Shown here: piece by piece, positions 1 to 12,973 of the stretch
Position numbering within the stretch: the stretch's first letter is position 1
Layout: every line of letters begins with the position of its first letter
DNA from: Acidovorax temperans
Lineage (GTDB): Bacteria > Pseudomonadota > Gammaproteobacteria > Burkholderiales > Burkholderiaceae_C
DNA length: 64,000 bases
Direction of reading: 5' to 3'
NCBI RefSeq assembly: GCF_006716905.1
Contig: NZ_VFPV01000001.1
Span: forward strand, 1,180,001-1,244,000
Made by a program: the position numbers and the translations under genes
Notes under the pieces: model-generated
What the model saw: the letters and a program-made list of their open reading frames with translations, nothing else
Told to the model about the DNA's origin: nothing
The model's database searches: none

Positions 1-396
1 CATGGTCTGGCCATAGCTCATGCCCAGCACCTTGGCGCCTTCGTATTGGCCCCGGTCAATGGACTGGATGCCCGCGCGGAAGATTTCAGCAAAGTACGCC
101 GCGTAGTTCAGCGCGAAGGCGACCACGGCAGCAGGAAAATCTGGCAGCCGCACACCGATCACCGGCACGAATGGCAGCGCAAAGTAGATGAACAACATCT
201 GCAGCATGAGCGGCGTGCCCCGCATGAGCCAGATGTAGCCATTGACGAAGGCCGACAAGGCCTTCCAGCGCGACACGCGCGCCAACGCCAACACCAGCCC
301 CAGCGGCACCGCCAGCAGCAGGGTGATGACAAAAAGCTTCAGGGTGACGGTAGCGCCTTGCGCCAGCGGCCCCAGAAGTGAGAGAACGTAATCCAT
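1..396 (-). CDS. Polar amino-acid ABC transporter permease, 3' part outside the window
   Basis: Inner-membrane permease of the HisM/GlnP type, which forms the channel of a polar amino-acid importer. Reading from the ATG at 396, 132 codons are visible before the window edge. They begin MDYVLSLLGPLAQGATVTLK and hold two hydrophobic segments (about residues 15-40 and 55-80). The stretch NYAAYFAEIFRAGIQSI followed by GQYEGAKVLGMS near the end is the EAA-type loop that contacts the ATPase in this family. The gene lies 172 bp downstream of a substrate-binding lipoprotein gene on the same strand, so the two probably form one operon, with the ATPase expected beyond base 1. The substrate cannot be read from the sequence. 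The C-terminus is not visible. Confidence 0.9.
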   Translation of the reverse strand, partial: MDYVLSLLGPLAQGATVTLKLFVITLLLAVPLGLVLALARVSRWKALSAFVNGYIWLMRGTPLMLQMLFIYFALPFVPVIGVRLPDFPAAVVAFALNYAAYFAEIFRAGIQSIDRGQYEGAKVLGMSYGQTM

Positions 397-439
397 GCTG
401 TCGCGACAGTTCCGTGTGTTTTTTGCTCTTGGCCGTTAC

Positions 440-567
440 CACTGGCGCGACCTAAGTCAGCGACCGCCGCGCAAGGGCCGCCCCGCCGCGCTGGCGGTGT
501 CCCCCTTCCGCATCGCGTAGCGATGCCAGAGAAGGGGGAAGGCGCGCAGCGCCTCAGGGGGTTGTCC
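440..567. repeat. Palindromic intergenic repeat, type 2 (copy a)
   Basis: GC-rich structured spacer between the binding-protein and permease genes. It contains GGCGCGCAGCGCCTCAGGG together with inverted C-rich and G-rich runs (CCCCCTTC ... GAAGGGGG). The same core recurs inverted at 50763-50875 and direct at 53990-54096. In a transport operon such a hairpin region could lower expression of downstream genes, but that is inference. Confidence 0.6.
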
Positions 568-568
568 C

Positions 569-1366
569 TTATTTGATGATGTTCTTACCGAACCACTGTT
601 CGGCAATCTTGGCAGCGGCGCCATCGGCCTTCATGTCGGCCAGAGCCTTGTCGAGCTTGCCCTGCAGCTCGGTGTCGTCCTTGCGCACGCCCACGCCGTA
701 GTCTTCCGTGCCGAAGTGGGCTTCCAGAACCACGTAGTCCTGGGGCTTCTTGGCCACGTAGTAACGGCCCACCACTTCGTCCACCACCACGGCATCCAGG
801 CGGCCGGTGGACAGGTCCATCAGCGCGGTCACGTTGTCGCCAAAGGTCTTGAAGTCCTTGAAGCTCTTGAAGACGGCGTCTTCCTTCTTCACGGCGTCCA
901 CGGCGCTGCTGCCTTCCTGGGCGCCCACGGTCTTGCCGGCCAAGTCGGCCTTGGTCTTGATGGCGGAGCTGGCTGCCACCACGATGATCTGGTGGTTTTC
1001 CATGTAAGGCGCAGTGAAGGCAATGTTCTGCTTGCGCTCTTCGGTGATGGTCAGGCCGTTCCACAGCGCGTCCACGCGCTTGCCCGACAGTTCGGCTTCC
1101 TTGGCGCTCCAGTCGATGGGCTTGAAGCTCACTTCCAGGCCCAGGCGCTTGGCGGCTTCCTTGGCCATGTCGATGTCAAAACCCACCAGCTCGTTCTTCT
1201 CGTCACGGAAACCCATGGGCGGGAAGTTGTCGTCCAGGCCCACAACGATCTTGGTCACCGCGGCTGGCGCGGGCGTGGCGGCTGCAGGCGCGGGGGTTTC
1301 GGTCTTGCTGCACCCAGCAAGCAAGGCGCCCAGCAAAACGAGGGCAGCGGCAGCGGTCTTCTTCAT
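569..1366 (-). CDS. Amino-acid ABC transporter substrate-binding lipoprotein (SBP family 3)
   Basis: Solute receptor of an amino-acid importer, held in the periplasm by a lipid anchor. The start was set at 1366 because the protein then begins with a lipoprotein signal (MKKTAAAALVLLGALLAGC, lipidated Cys19) and a GAGAG ribosome site lies about 10 bases upstream. An upstream start at 1390 would add eight residues ahead of the signal. The mature protein shows the family 3 pattern: VVGLDDNFPPMGFRD near the N-terminus, then LVGFDIDMAKEAAKRLG, and a late LDAVVVDE. Length 265 residues is normal. It is followed on the same strand by the permease gene. The exact amino acid bound is unknown. Confidence 0.93.
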   Translation of the reverse strand: MKKTAAAALVLLGALLAGCSKTETPAPAAATPAPAAVTKIVVGLDDNFPPMGFRDEKNELVGFDIDMAKEAAKRLGLEVSFKPIDWSAKEAELSGKRVDALWNGLTITEERKQNIAFTAPYMENHQIIVVAASSAIKTKADLAGKTVGAQEGSSAVDAVKKEDAVFKSFKDFKTFGDNVTALMDLSTGRLDAVVVDEVVGRYYVAKKPQDYVVLEAHFGTEDYGVGVRKDDTELQGKLDKALADMKADGAAAKIAEQWFGKNIIK

Positions 1367-1518
1367 GGCAAATCGACTCTCAAAACACAAAAATAAAACA
1401 CGGCACGCAATCGCGGCCGTGGCGCAGAACCCATGATTGTCCCTTAGAACCTGTTCTTATGACGTCCAGCCGGGCACCTGCACACCTGAGCGGCGCCCTA
1501 GCACTTCATGCCAAAACA

Positions 1519-1567
1519 GCCTCCAGCGCCCATTCAATAAGCGCAACCAGCTATCAAAACAGGAGCA
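1519..1567 (+). repeat. Double-hairpin REP-like repeat, copy 1
   Basis: Starts GCCTCCAGCGCCCATTCAAT and ends CAGCTATCAAAACAGGAGCA. The pattern is an AGCGC...GCGC hairpin followed by a GCTAT...AGC half. It lies between the binding-protein gene and the gltD terminator. It is one of six copies, all in this orientation. Confidence 0.8.
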
Positions 1568-1570
1568 ATG

Positions 1571-1592
1571 AAAAAGCGCCCCGCAGGGCGCT
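1571..1592 (-). terminator. Rho-independent terminator of gltBD
   Basis: On the minus strand a stem of AGCGCCC and GGGCGCT closes a four-base loop and is followed by a run of five T. It lies 33 bases after the gltD stop codon. Confidence 0.85.
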
Positions 1593-1624
1593 TGGCACGG
1601 TGAGCGGCGCCGCAGCGCCTTCGC

Positions 1625-3103
1625 TCAGCGTGGCAGGTCGGAGTAACCCATCAGGAACTCGTCCACCGAGCGGGCAGCCTGGCGGCCTTCGCGAATGGCC
1701 CACACCACGAGCGACTGGCCGCGGCGGATGTCGCCCGCAGCGAACACCTTGGGCACGTTGGTGGCGTAGCCGCCGTCAAAGTCCGTCGTGGCGCGGGCAT
1801 TGCCGCGAGCGTCCTTCTCCACGCCAAAGGCGTCGAGCACCGTCGCCACCGGGCTCACAAAGCCCATGGCCAGCAGCACCAGGTCGGCCTTGAAGACCTT
1901 TTCGGTGCCAGGCACTTCAACGAACTTGCCGTCCTTGAATTCGACCTGCACGGTCTTGAGGCCGGTGACCTTGCCCTTGTCGCCCATGAACTCCTTGGTG
2001 GAGATGGCAAATTCACGCTCGCAACCCTCTTCGTGGCTAGAAGAGGTGCGCAGCTTGTAGGGCCAGTAGGGCCAGACCAAAGGCTTGTTCTCCTGCTCGG
2101 GGGGCATGGGCATCAACTCGAACTGGGTCACGCTGGCCGCGCCATGGCGGTTGCTGGTGCCCACGCAGTCAGAGCCGGTGTCACCGCCGCCGATCACAAC
2201 GACGTGCTTGCCATCGGCTCGCAGCTGGCCCTTGACCTTGTCGCCCGCGTTCACGCGGTTTTGCTGGGGCAGGAACTCCATCGCGAAGTGGATGCCATCG
2301 AGGTCGCGGCCGGGCACGGGCAGGTCGCGCGATTGCTCGGCGCCACCGGTCAGCAGCACGGCGTCAAACTCTTTTTGCAGCTCTTCTGGCGTGACGGTTT
2401 CCTTGGCCAGATTGGTGACCTTGGAGCCCTTGCCCAGCGGGTCCTTGGCGGCGCCCACCACCACACCGGTGCGGAAGACCACCCCCTCGGCCTTCATCTG
2501 CTCCACACGGCGGTCGATGTGCGACTTTTCCATCTTGAAGTCAGGAATGCCGTAGCGCAGCAGGCCGCCCACGCGGTCGTTCTTTTCAAACACCGTCACA
2601 TCGTGGCCCGCGCGGGCCAGTTGCTGAGCCGCCGCCATGCCCGCAGGGCCTGCACCCACCACGGCCACCTTCTTGCCCGTCTTGTGCTTGGGCGGCCGCG
2701 GCTGCACCCAGCCTTCAGCCCAGGCGCGATCGATGATCGCGTGTTCGATGGACTTGATGCCCACCGCGTCGTCGTTCACGTTGAGCACGCATGCTGCCTC
2801 GCAGGGTGCAGGGCAGATGCGGCCGGTGAACTCGGGGAAGTTGTTGGTGCTGTGCAGCACCTCGATCGCGCTCTTCCAGTCGGCGTGATACACCAGATCG
2901 TTGAAGTCCGGAATGATGTTGTTGACCGGACAGCCGTTGCTGCAGAACGGCGTGCCGCAGTCCATGCAGCGCGCGGCTTGCACCTTGGCCTGGCTCTCAT
3001 CGAGGCCAATGACGAATTCCTTGTAGTGCTTCAGGCGCTCGGGCACGGGCTTGTAGCCCTCTTCGATGCGCTCGTATTCCATGAAGCCAGTAGTTTTTCC
3101 CAT
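1625..3103 (-). CDS. gltD: Glutamate synthase [NADPH] small (beta) subunit
   Basis: The beta subunit takes electrons from NADPH and passes them through FAD and iron-sulfur clusters to the large subunit, which makes glutamate from glutamine and 2-oxoglutarate. At 492 residues it is full length. N-terminal cysteine motifs are [17 protein letters not shown] (about residues 47-63) and [12 protein letters not shown] (about 95-106). A dinucleotide fold [19 protein letters not shown] binds FAD and a second, [14 protein letters not shown], binds NADPH. The end [25 protein letters not shown] (two parts) is typical of the family. It follows gltB by 50 bp on the same strand, the usual operon order, and a terminator follows. 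Confidence 0.98.
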   Translation of the reverse strand: MGKTTGFMEYERIEEGYKPVPERLKHYKEFVIGLDESQAKVQAARCMDCGTPFCSNGCPVNNIIPDFNDLVYHADWKSAIEVLHSTNNFPEFTGRICPAPCEAACVLNVNDDAVGIKSIEHAIIDRAWAEGWVQPRPPKHKTGKKVAVVGAGPAGMAAAQQLARAGHDVTVFEKNDRVGGLLRYGIPDFKMEKSHIDRRVEQMKAEGVVFRTGVVVGAAKDPLGKGSKVTNLAKETVTPEELQKEFDAVLLTGGAEQSRDLPVPGRDLDGIHFAMEFLPQQNRVNAGDKVKGQLRADGKHVVVIGGGDTGSDCVGTSNRHGAASVTQFELMPMPPEQENKPLVWPYWPYKLRTSSSHEEGCEREFAISTKEFMGDKGKVTGLKTVQVEFKDGKFVEVPGTEKVFKADLVLLAMGFVSPVATVLDAFGVEKDARGNARATTDFDGGYATNVPKVFAAGDIRRGQSLVVWAIREGRQAARSVDEFLMGYSDLPR

Positions 3104-3153
3104 GACGGAGTGTCCTTGTCTATGAATGTGGTGCGAAGGTCTGCGGGGTCACC

Positions 3154-7887
<4,734 letters not shown>

Positions 7888-8006
7888 GGCGCACTCCTCA
7901 TATTTTTCGCAGGGATGCCGAGATTAGTGCAATGCAACATGAGTTGCAAGAAATTTAATTAGGGTCAGATACTAATTAATAAATCACCAGATTGGTGCTT
8001 ACATTT

Positions 8007-8020
8007 ATTGGGGACATATT
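8007..8020. repeat. Left flanking GGGGAC motif of the RAYT locus
   Basis: ATTGGGGACATATT here matches, in inverted orientation, AATGGGGAC at 8802-8812 on the other side of the transposase gene. A further GGTCAGATACTAATT lies at 7962-7976. These probably mark the edges of the unit carrying the transposase gene. Confidence 0.45.
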
Positions 8021-8056
8021 AAATACGCACCAAAAAAAGGCATGCATAGAAAGCCT

Positions 8057-8755
8057 TCAGTTTTCGACGGGAGTCTTGCGTGGCCTGCCAGGCTTGGACT
8101 TGATGATGCGCCGAGGGGTTTGTTGCTGCAAGCCCTGCACAAACTCCGGACTGCCGAGTGCCCAGCCGCTCAGCGCAGCATCCGCCAGCAAGCGCTCCAC
8201 TTGCTGTGATTGACCCTCTTGGAGCATGGAGGCATAGGCTGCCTCGCGGGCAAACGGGGTGTTGCCCAAAGCCCAGTAGGCTGCGTGCGGGCTCAACATG
8301 CGGTCATGCCGCAAGCCCAGCCAATGGGCAGCGCTGGACCACGGGTAATCTGCCGCTTGGGCCACCATGCCCGAACGCACGGGGTTCGAGTCAATGAAAG
8401 CCATGCAGGGCAACAAGTACGTCTGCGCTTCCAGCACGGTGGCACGGTAGCGCCCTTCCCACAGCGTGCCGGTGCGTTGATGCCGCTTGTTGAAATATTG
8501 GGCGTAGGCCCTGCCGACCGACTGCATCATCTTGGGCAAGCCCTCTTCCGAAGCAGGCGTCACCAAAAGATGAAAATGGTTGGGCATGGCCACGTAGGCA
8601 TGCACCTGCACCTGGTTTTTGACGGAATGCTCTGCCAGCAGCGCCAAAAACTTTTCAAAGTCTTCAGCATCCGTGAAGACAACCTGGCGGTTGTTTCCAC
8701 GCTGAATGACGTGGTGGGGATACTGGGGCAGCGTCAGTCGAGGGAGTCGGGCCAT
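8057..8755 (-). CDS. REP-associated tyrosine transposase (RAYT), Y1_Tnp family
   Basis: Single-strand DNA transposase of the HUH/Y1 class. The ATG at 8755 (MARLPRLTLPQYPHHVIQRG) matches the family's usual N-terminus; an upstream start at 8785 would add ten residues. The HUH-type metal site is HFH in MPNHFHLLVTP, and TGTLWEGRYRATVLE is the family signature. The catalytic tyrosine is probably the one in QTYLLPCMAFI. The C-terminus ends in a basic KSKPGRPRKT tail. Length 232 residues. RAYTs are usually single-copy domesticated genes that act on short palindromic repeats, not complete insertion sequences. The gene stands alone between gltB and the methyltransferase gene, with GGGGAC motifs on both sides. 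Confidence 0.9.
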   Translation of the reverse strand: MARLPRLTLPQYPHHVIQRGNNRQVVFTDAEDFEKFLALLAEHSVKNQVQVHAYVAMPNHFHLLVTPASEEGLPKMMQSVGRAYAQYFNKRHQRTGTLWEGRYRATVLEAQTYLLPCMAFIDSNPVRSGMVAQAADYPWSSAAHWLGLRHDRMLSPHAAYWALGNTPFAREAAYASMLQEGQSQQVERLLADAALSGWALGSPEFVQGLQQQTPRRIIKSKPGRPRKTPVEN

Positions 8756-8810
8756 GGAGCGGGCAGTGAGGGCAAGAAGAAACAAAGCCCAATACTAACC
8801 CGTCCCCATT

Positions 8811-9743
8811 TTATTGCTCAGGCTGCGCTGCTCCCAGGCCGAACCGCGGGCCCATGGATTGCTCCAGACCGAACTCGCGCAGCAGCGCCACCAAGCGCTC
8901 TGCCGCACTGCGCTTTTTCTGACCGGTGTACCGCGCAATGATCAGCTCGTTCTTCATGCTGTGCTCCCACCCCACCAGCTCGGTCACCGTGACTTGGTAA
9001 CCCTGCGCCTCCAGATAGAGGCAGCGCAACACGTTGGTCACCTGGCTGCCCAACTCCCGGGTGTGCAGTGGGTGGCGCCACAACTCGGCCAGCGGTGTGC
9101 GCCCCAGCTGCAAAGCTTTGTCACGCCGCAAGCAGGCCGCCATTTCAGCCTGGCAGCAAGGCACCAGCACCATGGCCCTGGCCTGCTTCTGAAGGCCGAA
9201 GGCAATGGCGTCATCGGTCGCGGTATCGCAGGCATGCAAGGCAGTGACCACATCAATCTGGGCGGGCAACTCGGCCGCATCCATCGACTCGGCCACCGAT
9301 AGATTGAGAAATGACATGCGGCCAAAACCCAGGCGCTCCGTCAATAACCGTGATCGCTCGACCAGTTCGGCGCGCGTTTCAATGCCATAGATATGCCCAC
9401 GACCCAGCGCCTTGAAGTACAGGTCGTACAGAATGAACCCCAGGTAAGACTTGCCCGCTCCATGGTCCGCCAGCGTAGGGCTGCGCCCCTCCGCCGAGAA
9501 GTCTTGCAGCAAAGGCTCAATGAAATTGAACAGGTGGTACACCTGCTTGAGCTTGCGGCGAGAGTCCTGGTTCAGCTTTCCTTCTCTGGTCAGGATGTGC
9601 AGTTCCTGCAGCAGCTCAATGGATTGGCCAGGACGCAGTTCCTGCATCACCGCAGCATCAGCGCCGCGCTCCTTCGCCGTCACATGAGCGGTCGGCTTTC
9701 CCGTTTTCATCCCCTGACGGTAGGCTTGGCGTGGAGCATTCAT
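8811..9743 (-). CDS. SAM-dependent methyltransferase-fold protein (PF13679-like)
   Basis: Protein of 310 residues with a class I methyltransferase core. DHGAGKSYLGFILYD (about residues 93-107) is motif I, IYGIETRAELVERS is the acidic end of beta-2, and VVTALHACDTATDDAI followed by VLVPCCQAE is the later motif typical of PF13679. The substrate is unknown; family members are annotated only by fold. The N-terminal 80 residues are basic and helical. Its start codon overlaps the stop of the DUF1415 gene by 4 bp, so the two are probably translated together. Confidence 0.75.
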   Translation of the reverse strand: MNAPRQAYRQGMKTGKPTAHVTAKERGADAAVMQELRPGQSIELLQELHILTREGKLNQDSRRKLKQVYHLFNFIEPLLQDFSAEGRSPTLADHGAGKSYLGFILYDLYFKALGRGHIYGIETRAELVERSRLLTERLGFGRMSFLNLSVAESMDAAELPAQIDVVTALHACDTATDDAIAFGLQKQARAMVLVPCCQAEMAACLRRDKALQLGRTPLAELWRHPLHTRELGSQVTNVLRCLYLEAQGYQVTVTELVGWEHSMKNELIIARYTGQKKRSAAERLVALLREFGLEQSMGPRFGLGAAQPEQ

Positions 9744-10387
9744 GCGTTATCCCCCTGATCGTTCACTGAAGGCTGCGCATGCATAGGGCACCTGGGCCCC
9801 ACATCCAGGTCCGCCCACCCCTGCGGCCCCAGACCTTCCAGCACTTCAATGTTTCTCTCAAAAATGGCATCAGCCTCGGGAAAAACGGCCACAGCGCGGT
9901 CGATGCTTTCTTCACGCAACAAATGCAAGGTGGGATACGGCGTGCGGTTGGTGCAATTGGAAACGTCGTCTGCCTGCGTGCCAGCAAACTGGAACTGGGG
10001 GTGAAAGAAAGCCACCTGCAAGATGCCGTCAAGCTCCAGTTCTTCAATCAAATCATCGGCCAACGCGGTGAAGTCATTGAAATCCAGGAAGTCTTGCATG
10101 CACGCAGGCGCGATCAGCAACGTCGTATCGCGCTCTTCAGCAGAGATCGCGTTCAGCGCCAAGAGCTCGCGTCGCAAATCGCCCAGCAACGCCTGCGACC
10201 CTGCCGCCGGGCTGACCACGTAATGAACCTGCCTTTTGACGTGCACGCCTTTGGCAAACGGGCATAGATTCAGGCCGATGACCGCGCGCTCCAGCCATCG
10301 CACGGTGTCTTGCAGCACCACGTCTTCACGGATGCCGTCGGGCATAGGGCTGGTTTCGGTCAAAGAGGAATGTGGGGAAGATGGCAT
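9740..10387 (-). CDS. DUF1415 family protein
   Basis: Uncharacterised 215-residue protein. The conserved start of the domain is VRWLERAVIGLNLCPFAKGV, followed by the family signature FLDFNDFTALADDLIEEL and YPTLHLLREESIDRA. No signal peptide or membrane segment is visible, so it is probably cytoplasmic. The ATG at 10387 gives a short unstructured lead; ATG 10345 (MPDGIREDVV) is an equally good start, and neither has a clear ribosome site. It is encoded after dgt and overlaps the methyltransferase gene by 4 bp. Function is unknown. Confidence 0.85.
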   Translation of the reverse strand: MPSSPHSSLTETSPMPDGIREDVVLQDTVRWLERAVIGLNLCPFAKGVHVKRQVHYVVSPAAGSQALLGDLRRELLALNAISAEERDTTLLIAPACMQDFLDFNDFTALADDLIEELELDGILQVAFFHPQFQFAGTQADDVSNCTNRTPYPTLHLLREESIDRAVAVFPEADAIFERNIEVLEGLGPQGWADLDVGPRCPMHAQPSVNDQGDNA

Positions 10388-10469
10388 CAGGCACGCAGGG
10401 TGAGGGTCGCGACACGCGAAGGCGCAAATTGTAGGCGCCGGGCCGCCTTGGCCGCTCGGCCACGCTCCA

Positions 10470-11630
10470 TCAAGCCATCAAGCGCTCACCCGACAGACGC
10501 TCGTGTTCGCGAATGGCAAACCTGTCTGTCATTCCGGCGATGAAGTCAGCCACAGTCACGGCGCGCACCGCGTCGTCGCCCTGTTGCGCCTTCGATGCGA
10601 AGGCTGGCTTCATCTCAGCCGGGCTGTGCACGTAAATGGCAAACAAATCTCGCACAATCCGCTTTGCATTTCCAGTCATCTCCATCACCTGGGGGTGACG
10701 GTACAGGGAGCGAAACAAAAACCGCTTGAGCTCTAGAGACTGCTCACGCATCAACGGACTGAAACGCACCAGAACCGGCAATGCACGCACCGACTCCACG
10801 TCGGTCGGCCGGTATTCATTGATCGCCGCACGCGTCGCGTCCATCACGTCGTAAACCTGCGCGCTGAGCATTCGACGGATGGATTCATGCAAACAGCGGC
10901 GCTGCATGCCTTGGCCCAGCAACTGCGGATGTTCTGTGGTCGCTTCGTCACGAAAGCGCGCAAACAGCGGCACATCGTCCAGCTGATCCAACGTCAACAG
11001 CCCAGAGCGCACACCATCGTCAATATCGTGCGCGTTGTAGGCAATTTCGTCAGCCAAGTTGCACAGCTGGGCCTCTAGGCTCGGTTGCTGCTTGTGCAAA
11101 AACCGCCATCCCACGCCATTCGGCTCTTGAGCTTCTAGGCGCTGCGCATTCTGCAAAGAGCAATGCTTGAGGATGCCCTCCCGGGTTTCAAACGTGAGAT
11201 TGAGGCCATCGTAGGCGGGGTATCTCTCTTCCAGGCTATCGACCACCCGCAAACTCTGCAGGTTGTGCTCAAACCCACCAAAAGGCTTCATGCATTCGTT
11301 GAGCGCATCCTGCCCCGCATGGCCAAACGGGGTATGCCCCAAATCATGCGCCAGCGAAATCGCCTCCACCAAATCCTCATTGATCTGAAGCGCCCGGGCA
11401 ATGGAACGCCCCAGCTGGGCAACCTCCAGGGAATGCGTCAACCGCGTACGAAAAAGGTCACCTTCATGGTTCAGGAACACCTGCGTCTTGTAGACAAGGC
11501 GCCGGAACGCGGTGGAGTGAACGATGCGATCGCGATCCCTCTGGTAGTCCGTGCGGGTCGGAGCAGCCACCTCAGGGTGCAGGCGACCTTTGCTGTTGGC
11601 AGGATGACACGCAAACGGGGCAAGATTCAT
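10470..11630 (-). CDS. dgt: Deoxyguanosinetriphosphate triphosphohydrolase-like protein
   Basis: HD-domain enzyme that releases triphosphate from dNTPs, mainly dGTP in characterised members. The 386 residues carry RDRIVHSTAFRRLVYKTQVF and FRTRLTHSLEVAQLGRSIAR. The HD metal pair lies in ISLAHDLGHTPFGHAGQDAL, and a further metal ligand in LADEIAYNAHDIDDGVRSG. This is the type 2 (shorter) dGTPase form. It lies downstream of aroB on the same strand, separated by a REP-like repeat; the aroB-dgt order is common in this bacterial group. Confidence 0.95.
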   Translation of the reverse strand: MNLAPFACHPANSKGRLHPEVAAPTRTDYQRDRDRIVHSTAFRRLVYKTQVFLNHEGDLFRTRLTHSLEVAQLGRSIARALQINEDLVEAISLAHDLGHTPFGHAGQDALNECMKPFGGFEHNLQSLRVVDSLEERYPAYDGLNLTFETREGILKHCSLQNAQRLEAQEPNGVGWRFLHKQQPSLEAQLCNLADEIAYNAHDIDDGVRSGLLTLDQLDDVPLFARFRDEATTEHPQLLGQGMQRRCLHESIRRMLSAQVYDVMDATRAAINEYRPTDVESVRALPVLVRFSPLMREQSLELKRFLFRSLYRHPQVMEMTGNAKRIVRDLFAIYVHSPAEMKPAFASKAQQGDDAVRAVTVADFIAGMTDRFAIREHERLSGERLMA

Positions 11631-11648
11631 GGCTTCGCATTAAACCGA

Positions 11649-11697
11649 CTTCTAGCGCTCATCAGATAAGCGCCAGAAGCTATCAAATTAATAGCAA
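11649..11697 (+). repeat. Double-hairpin REP-like repeat, copy 2
   Basis: Starts CTTCTAGCGCTCATCAGATA and ends AGCTATCAAATTAATAGCAA. It fills almost the whole gap between the aroB stop and dgt start. The second hairpin GCTAT...ATAGC is clear here. Confidence 0.85.
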
Positions 11698-12846
11698 TCA
11701 GGCGCAACAGGCATCAATCACTTCACGCACCAGCGCATCGGGCGCGGCACGCACGCAGGCCCGGCCCGGCCCGTCAATCAGCACAAAACGGATTTCGCCC
11801 GCCTCCGCCTTCTTGTCCACGCGCATCAGTTCCAGATAGCGACCAGCATTGTCGGCAGCATCCAGCACCGCGCCACGCAGGGGCAGTCCGGCACGCTGCA
11901 CCAGCACCTTCAAGCGCGCCACAAACGCATCATCTACCAAGCCCAGCCGGTGCGACAGCTCGGCCGCCATCACCATGCCTGCACCCACACCCTCACCATG
12001 TAGCCAGGCGCCATAACCCATGCCGGCCTCTATGGCGTGGCCAAAGGTGTGACCAAAATTCAAAATGGCGCGAAGTCCGGCCTCGCGCTCGTCCTGCCCC
12101 ACCACCCAGGCCTTGATCTCGCAGCTGCGCCGCACCGCATGCGCCAGCGCCGTGCGGTCGCGCGCCAAAAGCGAATCCATGTGCTCTTCCAGCCAGCCCA
12201 TGAAGTCCATGTCGGCAATCGGTCCGTATTTGATGATCTCCGCAAGGCCGGCGCTGAGCTCGCGCACCGGCAGGGTATCGAGCGTGGCCAGGTCGCACAC
12301 CACCAGCTGCGGCTGGTAGAACGCACCAATCATGTTCTTGCCCAGCGGATGGTTGATAGCGGTTTTGCCACCCACCGACGAATCCACCTGCGCCAGCAGC
12401 GTAGTGGGCACCTGCACAAACGGCACACCTCGCATGTAGCTGGCAGCAGCAAAGCCCGTCATGTCGCCCACCACACCGCCCCCTAGCGCAAACAGCACGG
12501 TCTTGCGGTCGCAGCCGTGCTGCAGCAGGGCATCGAAAATCAGGTTCAGGGTTGGCCAGTTTTTGTGTTCTTCGCCGTCTGGAAGGACAACCAGATGCAC
12601 CTGTGCGTACTTGGGCGCCAGGGCCGTGCGCAAGGCATCGGCATACAGCGGCGCCACCGTGGTGTTGGTGACGATGAGGGCAGCGGCCGCCTTGGGCAGC
12701 GCTGCGTAGGTGGCGGGCGTGGCCAGCAGGCCGGCGCCAATGGCGATGGGGTAGCTGCGCTCGGCCAAGTTGATGATTACGTTTTGCGCATCAAGCCCCG
12801 ACACAGAGTCGACATGCCGCATGCCGGAAAGTGGAGTGATATGCAT
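11698..12846 (-). CDS. aroB: 3-dehydroquinate synthase
   Basis: Second step of the shikimate pathway: converts DAHP to 3-dehydroquinate using NAD and a divalent metal. Key signatures are [31 protein letters not shown] (two parts), [19 protein letters not shown] and the metal-binding [10 protein letters not shown] with a later [10 protein letters not shown]. The start was set at ATG 12846, giving 382 residues. Extending to 12912 would place the coding start inside the terminator of the preceding gene; ATG 12822 (MRHVDS) is a further possibility, and no start has a good ribosome site. Because a terminator precedes it, aroB must have its own promoter in a very short space. No aroK is found next to it, although that is the usual neighbour. 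Confidence 0.95.
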   Translation of the reverse strand: MHITPLSGMRHVDSVSGLDAQNVIINLAERSYPIAIGAGLLATPATYAALPKAAAALIVTNTTVAPLYADALRTALAPKYAQVHLVVLPDGEEHKNWPTLNLIFDALLQHGCDRKTVLFALGGGVVGDMTGFAAASYMRGVPFVQVPTTLLAQVDSSVGGKTAINHPLGKNMIGAFYQPQLVVCDLATLDTLPVRELSAGLAEIIKYGPIADMDFMGWLEEHMDSLLARDRTALAHAVRRSCEIKAWVVGQDEREAGLRAILNFGHTFGHAIEAGMGYGAWLHGEGVGAGMVMAAELSHRLGLVDDAFVARLKVLVQRAGLPLRGAVLDAADNAGRYLELMRVDKKAEAGEIRFVLIDGPGRACVRAAPDALVREVIDACCA

Positions 12847-12893
12847 CGTTGAAATAAATACAAAGTTTAGGCTAGCAACGAACTGCCTCACCA

Positions 12894-12924
12894 CAAAAAA
12901 AACCGCCGGCATAAAGCCGACGGT
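12894..12924 (-). terminator. Rho-independent terminator of the pil/Ig-like operon
   Basis: On the minus strand ACCGTCGGC and GCCGGCGGT form a nine-pair stem (one G-T pair) around TTTAT, followed by a run of eight T. It lies about 50 bases after the Ig-like lipoprotein gene and directly before aroB. Confidence 0.9.
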
Positions 12925-12973
12925 CCATTGATCAGAACTGCGTCACCGCTAGCCCTGCAAAGCGAGCGAGGCG

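Noticed and set aside
12847-12912. N-terminal extension of aroB to 12912
   Set aside because: It would place the first codons in the terminator hairpin of the upstream gene and adds residues not typical of AroB.
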